From: Isoetes taiwanensis
Lineage: Eukaryota; Streptophyta; Lycopodiopsida; Isoetales; Isoetaceae
Direction of reading: 5' to 3'
Length of the DNA stretch: 64,000 nucleotides
Assembly: GCA_021234155.1 (NCBI GenBank)
Contig: JAJEKV010000028.1
Span: 10,990,134 to 11,054,133 of the forward strand
The notes beneath the pieces are model-generated. The model was given only the letters and a program-made list of their open reading frames with translations. It did no database searches and was not told the origin of the DNA. Shown piece after piece: positions 32,406 through 42,475 of the stretch. The translations under genes were made by a program, and so were the position numbers. The stretch's first letter is position 1, and each line of letters opens with the position of its first letter.

Positions 32406-33509
32406 CTACTGATCATTCGCTCCACTATCAACTATAAATTCATCAACCTTGTTGTTAGAATAATAATCATTGCATGTTGATAGTATAACAGGTTTTACCT
32501 CTTGATCGTCATGATTGTCAGCAGAATTGTGTTCAACAACTTCTTGAGTTACATTTACTCTGGCTGCCCTTCCCCTTCCCCTTCCCCTTGATGTGCTACC
32601 TCTTCCCCTCAAAGCAAAACTTGCTCTATCAGCACTCCATCTTCCTCGTCCCCTATTAAGATTTTTGGGACTAGAACAATTTGTGGAAATGTGCCCCATA
32701 CCACCACAATTATAACAAGAAGACATCTCTTTATTCAATTTTGGACAATTTGCTTTTAGATGCCCTACTTCATGACAATAAAAACAAGGACCCATACTTC
32801 TTTGAACTTTACCCTTTGATTTCTCAACAAATAAGACCTCAGGACTTTCTTCTTCCTCATTACTCATTTTCCTTTGCTCGAGCTCTGTCCTTATTAATCT
32901 TTTCGCTTCATCACGATTTTTTATTGTTGTTCTTATTAATGTGGACAACATATCATACCTTGAGAATCCACGAGCTATTGACAGAACCTGAAATTCATCA
33001 CTTAATATTGCTCCCGCTGCCTCTAAATCAGCAAAAATATTATCCAGTTTTGAGAAAAACTCTGTGATACTTTCACTTTCATTGTATTTCAACTGTCTTA
33101 ATTCTCTGTCTAGAACATCCAACAGTGAAGATGATTTTCGTTCATATTTATTGAGAAGGTATGCCCACATTTGCTGAGGATTCAATCCTCTCATTCTAAG
33201 CAAGATACTAGGCCCAACTTTACATGCAATAATCCCTCGTGCTTCTCTAAGTTTTTGATCGAAATATACACTAGAGCTTTCAGTCTTACCAGAACCTTCT
33301 GCCAGCTTGCTTTCCCCTTCACCGATTTTCATCTTTCCCAATTTCGCAAGAAATTCCTTTAAGTATTTTCCCTCTTGCGGCTGTACTATCTCCATCAGTC
33401 CTTCTGCATTCAAGACCTCCTGAATTTTCTCTTTCCAGACTTGAAATCCTACACCACCATTATATACTTCTATTGCACTAAGTAACGCAGCACCAAATCT
33501 AGTTGCCAT
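32406..33509 (-). pseudogene. copia Gag with two CCHC knuckles and start of protease
   Basis: 367 aa starting MATRFGAALLSAIEVYNG about 20 bases after the primer site, so this is the natural start. It has the usual UBN2-like fold region (RGIIACKVGPSILLRMRG...LREL). Two zinc knuckles follow, CFYCHEVGHLKANC and CYNCGGMGHISTNC, then an Arg/Gly-rich stretch (GRGRGRAAR). It ends in FIVDSGAND, the protease active-site motif, where a stop cuts the polyprotein. Confidence 0.9.
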
Positions 33510-33520
33510 TATTTAACTTT

Positions 33521-33532
33521 GCTCTGATACCA
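33521..33532 (-). other. copia primer-binding site for initiator tRNA-Met
   Basis: On the minus strand TGGTATCAGAGC directly follows the LTR end, the standard copia primer site. Confidence 0.9.
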
Positions 33533-34173
33533 ATGAAAATGATAGAGGCAAACAAGCCAAACACAGACTTTAAATCATAATTAAACTTGCGTGAAAACTT
33601 ATTGTAACAGTGATTTATAGCAACTATATCATCACTGGCTATTATTCAACCGTCTCCAAACTTCTTATCAGCAATTCACTGCGTTAGCAATAATCTGGCT
33701 AGATAAGCCAGAGCACAAGAGATGGTGATTCACCGCTATAAACAGATTTCAGTTAGTAAAACCGGAGCAAACAGGCATGAAACAAATATTTAACTTATCA
33801 ATTAAGCAGCTAGCAAATCTTCAGCCCCTGAACGGACCACAGCAGGAGATTGGTAAGCTCATATGATGCAGGCTTCTCTGATCCTCCCGATCTTGCTGAC
33901 ACCGTAACCAGCCATTCAATCAGTTCTTCTGCTACATTCAGCTATCTCTGCTGCTACAGCCAAAAAACATCAACATGGCCGATTCATCCCATGGCAACTA
34001 CGGCCCACAGGGATTTGCACGCCGATTCCTGATGTCAGACTCTTCTAACGAATTTTTCCCCTGTGTCCGATCTCTGCACCAGACTTGCTCTTTATTCTAA
34101 TCTGCACCGACATATTGCATGGCGCCATGTGTCAGTCTGATATAATTTGTTATTTTTTATGTGACAATGGCAT
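33533..34173 (-). repeat. copia 5' LTR (641 bp)
   Basis: The 5' LTR with respect to minus-strand transcription. It lacks ~107 bp relative to the other LTR and differs at scattered bases, so the insertion is not recent. Confidence 0.9.
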
Positions 34174-34177
34174 GAAC

Positions 34178-35500
34178 GGCCCCAAAATTTAAAGACGACA
34201 CTCACCTCGGACTGGAAGAGAACACGACGAAGATCTCCAGCAGCATATGGGAAGGCGCTCCACCTCTGCTACATCGCTTCCACGTGCCCACGAACCCATC
34301 GGCAACACATCACTTCTAAAAATGAAAAGCCCTCGATCTAGCCAAACCGACCACTGCCATCCCAAATGTTAATTTTTGACATCAGCAAAATACTCCTTTG
34401 CCATATGAATACACCACTCAACCTTCCCAAATCTTATGTTATCTCGACCCTAAACAACAATTGCTCAACATAAACCGCATATTCAATTTAATGTCTACCA
34501 CATTGGTTTTCATTGTTTTGATCCAGCCTTTAATATAAAATACTAGTTTGAATTCATTAATCCAACCAATTCAAATGCAAAACTGATTCCAAGCCTAAAA
34601 CTGCCCGAGCCTCTTGTTGCGTCTTTTTGCTAGTTTTTTTTTCCTTAATATAATTTAATCTATTTGTAATTGACACCTGTGATAAAGAAATGTGGTACAA
34701 TCAATAATCACACCTAAGAAGCATGACAAATGCCAATTCATGGAGAACAAAAAATTATAAGTTGTGACACGCGATAACCACTATTGAATTTTGTCACATG
34801 TCATAAATATTGTACTAGTAGCATTACAAATTAATAGTTAGTGACGCGTTACAAGTGGTTTTCGTTGGTAACACGTCACAAATCATCTTATGTGACACAA
34901 AAAAAAAAAAAAAACTTATCAATCTATTTTCTACCACAAAAAACGAGATAAACTATGTTATATTCTATTGGTGTAAGACTAATAACATCGGTGTACACAA
35001 AATAGAAAAAATTAAAATATATCTTCAACCTTATTACCTACGTTAAAATACATCATGCTCTAAATTTGAATGATCCTTTCACTCCACATCCAGGACTATG
35101 TTTCGTTAATTATGTTTAGGAGAGAGATGATTATGTGAGGACTCTTCCCTTGAAAGATTTTCCATTATGGGATTACTTCTTCTACCTCTTAAGTAGCATA
35201 CTCAATACCACAATCTTCACTTTCTAATTTAGATGCATGACCTTCTTGAATCTTCAATTGCTCCTTTTAGGTCTCACCTTTAAAGATCCTGCTTAGATAT
35301 CATGTTAGAGAACTAGAGGACTATACTCATTTTGAGTAAAAATGGACATTATTGTGGGCAAACCAATAGACATATATTTCTTCTAAGAGGCATAACCCTA
35401 GAGTCATAACTTCTAGATCAATCAAATAACTTCTAACATGGGTGTCTATGCAGGACAACAGATATATGCTTCTTCAAATCAAGTGGAATAAACCTTGAGG
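34178..35500. other. HUH-gene upstream DNA and AT-rich spacer
   Basis: 34178-34350 is the far side of the copia insertion and looks like a 5' leader on the minus strand. From 34400 on, the DNA is AT-rich. An imperfect inverted repeat lies at 34753-34885 (TTGTGACACGCGATAACCAC against GTGGTT...GGTAACACGTCACAA), the size of a small MITE. No gene is recognised. Confidence 0.4.
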
Positions 35501-35627
35501 TCATTACTTGAGGCAGGGGTTTTTTAATCCTAGTAGTAATGATTGTACTAGCCCATTATATGGGTCCCATGACCTATTGGTCTCCGTGGACGTTAAAAAA
35601 TATATTCTATTTTATTCTATTCCTATA
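35501..35627 (+). pseudogene. LINE 3' UTR fragment with short tail
   Basis: Matches the complement of 2381-2475: GGCAGGGGTTTTTTAATCCT, then CCCATGACCTATTGGTCTCC, then GTGGACGTTAAAAAATA and a decayed ATTCT-type tail. The inner part of the hairpin module is missing, but the outer arms TCATTACT (35501) and AGTAATGA (to 35542) remain. It is a severely 5'-truncated LINE copy. Confidence 0.75.
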
Positions 35628-37373
35628 ACAAGCAGTAAATATTGGGCAGATGATGGCTTCATAATTTATCATACGCCAGAGGGGGTTTGGAAAATACCAG
35701 TTAAGGCCCTTTGTCTGTCTGGTCTAATTTAAAAATTGCCGGTCTAAATTTTTGGTGCCACAAAAAAATGGATAGGAAAAAATATAATTTAATGTAAAAT
35801 GCCGTATACTTAATATGTTATATCCCGTACATAATGAATCTATTTGACTTCATGAAAGATTTTGAGTTAGAATGAAAGATTTTGAGTTAAAATGTGCTCC
35901 GGATTGAGCGTCTTGAACAATAAAATCTGTACCTTTTTGCCATAGAGGCCTGGGGGCCTAAATGGCATGATCAATATATTTATTTATTTATTTTATAGGC
36001 GGGAAAAAGTCTGGGTAGAGCCTGTACATAATTAAGGGGGGGAAAAGTTTGGTTACAGCTTAACATATTTTTGGAACCTGAAGCCACATAGTATTATAGG
36101 ACAAAGAATGGTATTGGTGAGGGGGCAATGAGAATGGGCAAATCCGGGATCCATCTTGTAAATGTGCTAGGCTTTCTAGATTTACCGGGCAGGTGCAGAT
36201 TCCTGTTCATCTAGAAAACATAATTAAGATGGACGTCAGCAACTGCATTAGTCTCCAGTTCTGGATTGCCGGCAGAAAATGCTGCAGCGACCAAATCCTT
36301 TGATCCTTGAGTAAGCTATTTCAAACAAGAACACCTAAAAATTTTTGAATTGGTCCCTGCAGTTGGGTCAGTCAGCAACGACAAGCCGTGCATAAGAAAA
36401 AATCATATTGTATTTATGGCGAAGGTCCGAAGAACTGTATGTCGAAGGTCCGAAGAACTGTCTGCAATTTGTATCCTTTTTTGCTTTTGTTTCAGTTACA
36501 TTGGGTCATTTATAACGGTTAAGGAAACGTTATTGTAGTGACAAAGTCATCCTCTAGGGACCAGGAAAGCGCAAAATCTTGATAATATTGGTTGCTTATA
36601 CAACATGCTAGACTTGGTCAATGATTTTTGCTCTCCCATCTCTGGGTTAGAGTCACTACTAGTAACTATTTAAGGAAGCTAACCCATTTGAACTGGGTTC
36701 TTGTTTCTCCTTGCAAGTGAGAGATCCTGCATCCATGAGAATGGAAAACGATTATTATTGGTTTATTCCTCTTACTTGCACTTCATTACCAACTCCTCCT
36801 TTTACAATTATAAGGATAACTATATGCAAATTGATATACTGTTATTTTTCGCCTTGTAGAAACAAATGCAAATTGGTAAATGGTTATTTTACACCTTGCA
36901 AAAACAAATGCAGTAAGATGAATAGGGGGAGGACCTAAAGCAATGTCGGTGTGGTCCTCCCCCTAAAGCAATGTCGGTGTGGTGTGTCTGTGTCATAGTT
37001 TGTCTCCTGTGGACATCAAGAATATTTATTCGATTCTATTTTATTTAACACGTGATTTGTGGTCTTCTAATTCGATTTCGATTCCTCCTATTTTAATTTA
37101 GACTCTATCTCCGCATGTGTTTCCTTTTGCATTTGTCCCGTGCTAGGTCACATGTTGGAAAGAGGACATTTGGCTTTATGGCATTCAATCTGGTGTTACA
37201 TATTCAAAACTTAGATACAAAATATTCACGGGATGATATGCAAGACTATGTGATTGAATAGAGGATGTCACATCAAGCCGCCTGCCCGTGGCGTCTTTGC
37301 TCAAGCAATTTTGTATGTTCTAGTACTTCCAATAAATAAGATGCTAGTACAACTACTTCCTGGAGACACGAGA
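35628..37373. other. no recognised gene; possible decayed LINE end near 37,010
   Basis: At 37010-37050 GTCTCCTGTGGACATCAAGA followed by TTCGATTCTATTTTATTT resembles the LINE 3' end plus an ATTCT-like tail, with several changes. A short duplication (TGTCGGTGTGGT...CCCCCTAAAGCAA) lies at 36943-36982. Nothing else is recognised. Confidence 0.4.
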
Positions 37374-37558
<185 letters not shown>

Positions 37559-38059
37559 GCCTAACATGGAATCAGATGCTTTCCCATTAGACCAAAAATG
37601 TCTTTCCCCCCACACACAAGAAAATCAAGACAAAACAAAAAAGAATCTAATTTTGCCTAAGGACTCTTGACAAAAGAAGACAAAGGAACCAATGTTACAG
37701 GACAAAATCGATCTTGCAAGGAAATCTTTGCACAAGAAGACAAATGTTTTCAGTGCTACATGACAAAGTGGGTTAGATTTTATTTTATTTTATTTTATTT
37801 TTTGAGGTAGGTTCAAATATCTATAATGGAAATCATTTTTTTGTGCCATTTAGGCCAGAACCAGACAAAGAACAACATTTTGTTTGGTCGTTATTGTCAT
37901 AAGGCAGAGTGAGATGCCCACTTCGGTGTAATGGGACTGCAATCTCACTCATATTTCCATATGGAAAACAACAATGTTAGGACCATTGGGCACACCATCC
38001 AATAGGTTGCTCAATTGGGTAATCTGGGAAGGTCCCATTTGGGTGCATGTCCCATAAGC
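37559..38059. other. no recognised gene
   Basis: Contains a near-repeat of a GACAAAAGAAGACAAA/GCACAAGAAGACAAA word (37665-37750) and a short TTTTA run near 37780. No coding or structural feature is seen. Confidence 0.4.
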
Positions 38060-38085
38060 TTCAGCTTCTCGTGGACGTTAAAAGC

Positions 38086-38133
<48 letters not shown>

Positions 38134-38212
38134 CCTACCTACCTACCTACCTACCTACCTACCTATCTACCTACCTACCTACCTACCTACCTATCTATCT
38201 ATCTATCTATCT
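38060..38212 (+). repeat. LINE 3' end word followed by (TCTA)n/(CCTA)n tail
   Basis: TTCTCGTGGACGTTAAAAGC is the LINE 3' terminal word seen at 2.4 and 35.6 kb. It is followed directly by a TCTA array that changes to CCTA and back (38084-38212). A fourth tail type thus follows the same LINE end. Confidence 0.7.
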
Positions 38213-38946
38213 CATAGGTAGGAAGAGTTAGCACCACACCAAAAACCGAAGGGTAGGTGAAGAAACAACCTGACGTAGTACCTAATACGGAACAGTTCTG
38301 CATCTTCTACTATGGCGGATCAACATCTACAAGGCATCTATAGGTCACCGTTTCGAATCTCAATAACAATAGATACTAGAGGAACCACCCTTAATCTTTC
38401 CATCTATCAGGAGCTCTTCATGCATCTCTTTAGCTTGGGTGTCAAGGAACCGAGACTACATACCAGTATATTCCCTCACATAATCAGCCTGATGGAAATC
38501 CCAACAATCACTGCTCTAGGTCAGTAAGCAAGAGAAACATGAAAACAACTTCATATTGCGCGTTAACTTAGCCTGATCTTTCATCATGCATTGCAGTACT
38601 AAAGGGTATACCCAATTCATGCTGGATTAGAATGATTGCAATAGATCCTGCTTACCTTGAATTGGAATGGTTGCAATAGAGCGTGCTTGCCTTGAAGTAG
38701 AATGGTTGCAATGGAATCTACTTACATTGGCATTTGGAGGCTCATTGTTTAGACTTACGCACAACAAAAAAAAACTAGATTTGGATGATTTGAAGCATGT
38801 TAAATGATTGGTAGGATTGTGATTCTTTTTAGCTCTAAATCACATGCAATATTGGATTGACATTTCGTGACAAGGTCTAATGGTCCCTTGGATGTAAAAC
38901 CGTTTTCCCTCTTAATTATATACAAAGGGCGACCATAAATTCATGA
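38213..38946. other. 3' flank of the P450 gene; no separate gene seen
   Basis: Contains a triplicated, slightly diverged AATGGTTGCAATAGA word (38629-38715). The plus frame at 38312-38527 has no recognised motif. The region should hold the P450 polyadenylation site on the minus strand, but no signal was singled out. Confidence 0.4.
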
Positions 38947-40939
38947 TTAAATAAGTTGAACTACAAGAGGAGCTCCAAAAATGGGCTTCATGCTTAGGCT
39001 ATTTCCCGGAGCATGCACATAGGTTGGAGACAAATTAAACCTAAATTTTCGAAGTATAGAAGCTAATAGCACCTTGACCTCCATAAGTGCAAAGTTAAGC
39101 CCTAGGCATACCCTAGGACCTCCCCCAAAGGGCATAAATGCCCCGGCTTCTGCAACACTCTTTTGACTTTTGAATCGCTCAGGATTGAAGATGGCAGCAT
39201 CTGCTCCCCATATTTCCTCCATTTGATGCAACAGTATTATAGGGATCATGACCGTGGTATGAGGAAGCATAGATATTTTGCCAATTTGATGCTCCTTTAA
39301 GCATGTTCTTGCAACGCTAACGACAGGTGGGTACAACCTCAGCGTCTCTAGTATGATTAAGTTAACCTGCAAGGGGATGAAGGGTGAGGAAAGAGAGGAT
39401 TGATGAGGATAATGGATATGGTGAAGTTAAGTGTGATCTTACAGTTTCTAGCTTGGGGAGATCTTCGACAGAGGGTTGGGAATCTCCAAACATTGTTACA
39501 ACTTCTTCGCGGGCACGTTGTTGCCAATGTGGGTATTTGGATAGCATGATTAGGATCCACGTCAGCAGGAGTGCTGTCGTGGCATGGCCTGCAACGAAAA
39601 TGGTCTTGCACTCGTCTACGAGCTGAGACATGCTCATTGTGGGACTGCCTGAGAGCAAGGCACTCATCATCACGCTTAAGAAGTCGGGATCGCGGCTCGC
39701 CGCCGAACCCGCATGCTTTGACAAACTCTTCTCAATGATCTCTGCCATCAGCTCATCCATGCATTTCTGTTGCTTCTTTAGTCTCCAATTCTGAACAGTT
39801 GGCAGAACGCTGAAATCGAAAACATCATTATTTTTTTTTCTTAAAGTAGCCTTTGAATAAAAGACATAAAACAGAAGGTTTTGAATTGGTCCATGATGTA
39901 AACCTGTGTCCTGGTAAGAGACGTTTGTAAGTGTACACATGCTGCAATCTATATGTCAGAGTTTGAGATATGCACTTCAAGACTGATGAAATGCTAGAAA
40001 TCGTGCTGACATCCATGCTGAAAGAAGTCCTGGTGATCACATCCAGTGTGGTGATGGACATTTGTTCACACATTTCAATTTCAATTTCAGCTCCAGATTC
40101 AGATTGTAGTATTAGCGCAGTCCATCGACCTACCAAATCCTGCCCTGCTGCATACATGTGTTTGAACATGCCCTGCAGTTGTGAAAGACAGTGATCAGAA
40201 TTAATTGAAATGTGATCAGTGTTGAATTTTGCTTACAGTAATTATGATCAGCAAATTACCTTGAGGTGCTCTACCCTAAATGCTGGGCTCAGGATTCTCC
40301 TCTGCTGCTTCCATAAGTTTCCTTCAGATAAAGTGACACCTTTACCAAGAAGACCAGATAAGATCTCTCGGCTTAAGTCAGACTTCTGGTAGTATGATGC
40401 TTTAGTAACAAGTACAAGCCGCGCGAGTTCGGGATCTGCGATAACGAGCCGGGTAGTAGATCCAAGCTCATGAACTGAGACTTTTCCTACATGAATGAGT
40501 AGCATCTTTAAATAAACTGTCTTGCAACACTTGAATGGAAGACAACAAAAATATTCAACAACAACAACAACTTCTTCAACTTGTTAAGTTACTAATGTTT
40601 CACTTGTAAGTAGAATTTAAATAAAAATAATAACAGTAAGTTAATCATGAATTTGACAAAGTTAAGAAGATCACCATAGAGATGGAAAAAGCTGCAGAAT
40701 TCTGGAGCAACGCGTAGACTCGAAGCTGTCTCGAATGGCGTGGATTCATGTGGTGAAGCATTAGAAATAAAGTGTCTGATTTCTGGCAAGTTGCCAATAA
40801 AGGGCCTAAACGGAGGCCCTGCAATGCCTTGGAGCCTGTAATGCAGTCTGAGCTTAAAAGCTCTAATGAAGACATAAAACAAAGGCAGGAAGAGAGCAAC
40901 GGAAAGCCCAGTTATGAGCAGAGTGCCAATAACGGCCAT
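38947..40939 (-). CDS. cytochrome P450, clan 72 type, five exons
   Basis: A haem monooxygenase anchored in the ER membrane. Exons with GT-AG borders are 40939-40675, 40486-40260, 40172-39904, 39809-39443 and 39366-38947, giving 515 aa in phase without stops. It starts MAVIGTLLITGLSVALFLPL (membrane anchor), then the hinge GIAGPPFRPFIGNLPEI typical of CYP72-clan proteins. WKQQRRILSPAF is helix C. The I-helix is AGHATT (327-332), where AGHETT/AGxDTT is usual, so the conserved acidic residue is Ala. E383xxR386 is the K-helix, FNPERF contains the PERF motif (438-441), and FGGGPRVCLG carries the haem Cys463. The family within clan 72 and the substrate are not clear; brassinosteroid, gibberellin or cytokinin relatives are possible. 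Confidence 0.9.
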
Positions 40940-40978
40940 AGCTGATCCAAAGCGTACTGAAACGCTGATTTACTGGCC

Positions 40979-40986
40979 ATTATATA
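40979..40986 (-). promoter_or_regulatory. possible TATA box of the P450 gene
   Basis: On the minus strand GAGTATATAATGG lies ~45 bases upstream of the ATG at 40939. This would give a very short 5' UTR. It is assigned by position and sequence only. Confidence 0.4.
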
Positions 40987-40989
40987 CTC

Positions 40990-41566
40990 TCTATGATCAT
41001 TGAATGAAGCAGATTTAGGGCAACAATCAGGAAAAAAAAACAAGAGCAACCCTCTGGCGGTAAGTCGTGTCCTAACTCGGGGGAAAATATTGTTTTTTTG
41101 CCGCCTTTTTTTTGTTTTCTACCCCTTTTTTTTTCAGTTTACGTGCATCGTTTGGGTCCTTTCTTGGCCAAACATCTTATTTCAGCACATGTTTTCTTCC
41201 TCAATTTACTTCCTTCACGTCACGTCCTAGTGGTCTATCCACTTGGCAGATTTGACAATGGCTTCTAGTCACTTATCTTGCTTTTTCTAATACCTTTATT
41301 ATATGCCTTATGCACCATTTATATACCAGGCTTTACCTATGTTATCTATGTTATGTAGAATAAAGTTGCTTTGTTTAATTCAATGGTCCACCCCTTTCCG
41401 CTAGACACAGACAAATCTCTCAGTGCACTTATAACAAGAAGATATATGATTGTACCCTGGCCTTTATTCATAGTTTTTCTTCTTATTGTAGACAAACTCA
41501 AACTAGTGTTTACATTATTTACATGAATTTTATATCGGCACGTCAGTCCAAATACAATATCACAGT
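40990..41566. other. P450 upstream region; no other feature seen
   Basis: T-rich DNA with no further gene or repeat. Confidence 0.4.
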
Positions 41567-41650
41567 TGGGTCGCTGCTATTTCCAGTGGTGCATTCTCAG
41601 GCGACGTGTGGGTCGCTGCTATTTCCAGTGGTGCATTCTCAGGCGCCCAC
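41567..41650. repeat. 42-bp tandem duplication
   Basis: TGGGTCGCTGCTATTTCCAG through TGGTGCATTCTCAGGCG occurs at 41567 and again at 41609, virtually identical. It abuts the left end of the inverted-repeat element. Confidence 0.9.
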
Positions 41651-42475
41651 GTCGCTCGGTGCCTTTTTTGGCTCCCGAAATCGGGGTCTCGCGCGGACCA
41701 AAATCGCTTAAGCGAATTTGGGAAAATCGCTTAAGCGATTTTCAAGGGGAAAGTGAAAATCGCTTAAGCGATTTTCCCAAATTCCGTCGCCGGAAAATGC
41801 GATCATCAGGCGACAATTAAACCACAAAGAACAGCAGCAACGACACAGAAAGGGTGGCTCTAGAATAGCAACGGCACAGCATGTTTCTAGCATCGATTTT
41901 CCAAATTGGAGCGTTTCCAAGCCAAATCGACCATGCCCAATCCAATTCGGCTCTTCTTAAGCAATTTCTACTGTTTTTCCTTTGAATCAGAGCCCCGGTC
42001 GATAGCTCCAAAATGGATTGTAAAAGTCTACGATTCTATGATTCCTAGGCAAATCGATCCTCCTCGGCCCTTAATGGGTCCTTTAGCAATACAAATCGGC
42101 TCACCGAGTCAGGTTTTGCTCACATCATCCCTGTTTTCCCATGTTTTCCAGTTTTTGGGAGAATCCAAGACGCACTTTCTGAACAATCAATCATTCTTAA
42201 TCGGCACTTTAAGCCTCAAAATCGACTCTTCCAAAGCCGTTTCGGCCCATTTCTACTTGAATCCAAGCTTTTTATCCTTCAAATTATCTCTTTGATCCTA
42301 AATTGATGCTGAATACCCGTATAATTCATTGCTGCTACTGTAAATATGACTTGTGGTTTCTGGCGGGGCCTTTTCAGGCGGGAAAATCGCTTAATTCATC
42401 CCCAAAATCGCTTAAGCGATTTTCGGGCGCCGAAGACCCCGATTTCGGGAGCCAAAAAAGACCCCGCACGTCGCC
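41650..42475. mobile_element. ~0.8 kb element with inverted ends and internal palindromes
   Basis: TTTTTTGGCTCCCGAAATCG followed by GGGTCT (~41665-41691) is repeated in inverse orientation at ~42434-42462. A less exact match continues outward (GTCGC on the left, GCGAC on the right). Next to each inner border sit copies of the 20-bp palindrome AAAATCGCTTAAGCGATTTT. The interior (41800-42380) has no convincing frame. It is probably a non-autonomous DNA transposon or foldback element. Confidence 0.65.
41715..41783. repeat. perfect 29-bp inverted repeat built from two palindromes
   Basis: Arms 41715-41743 and 41755-41783 are exact reverse complements separated by 11 bases. Each arm contains AAAATCGCTTAAGCGATTTT, itself a perfect palindrome (41723-41742 and 41756-41775). 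A third full copy lies at 42404-42423, a 12-base core at 41704-41715 and a half site at 42383. Confidence 0.9.

Larger units (their letters stand above)
28505..34177 (-). mobile_element. Ty1/copia LTR retrotransposon, complete in outline but dead
   Basis: A 5.7 kb element on the minus strand with LTRs at 28509-29256 and 33533-34173. The 4-base flank GAAC occurs on both sides (28505-28508 and 34174-34177), a likely target duplication. The order gag, protease, integrase, RT, RNase H is that of copia. The reading frame is broken at several points, including a one-base loss at the integrase/RT border. The primer site fits initiator tRNA-Met. It inserted just upstream of the HUH gene. Confidence 0.9.
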
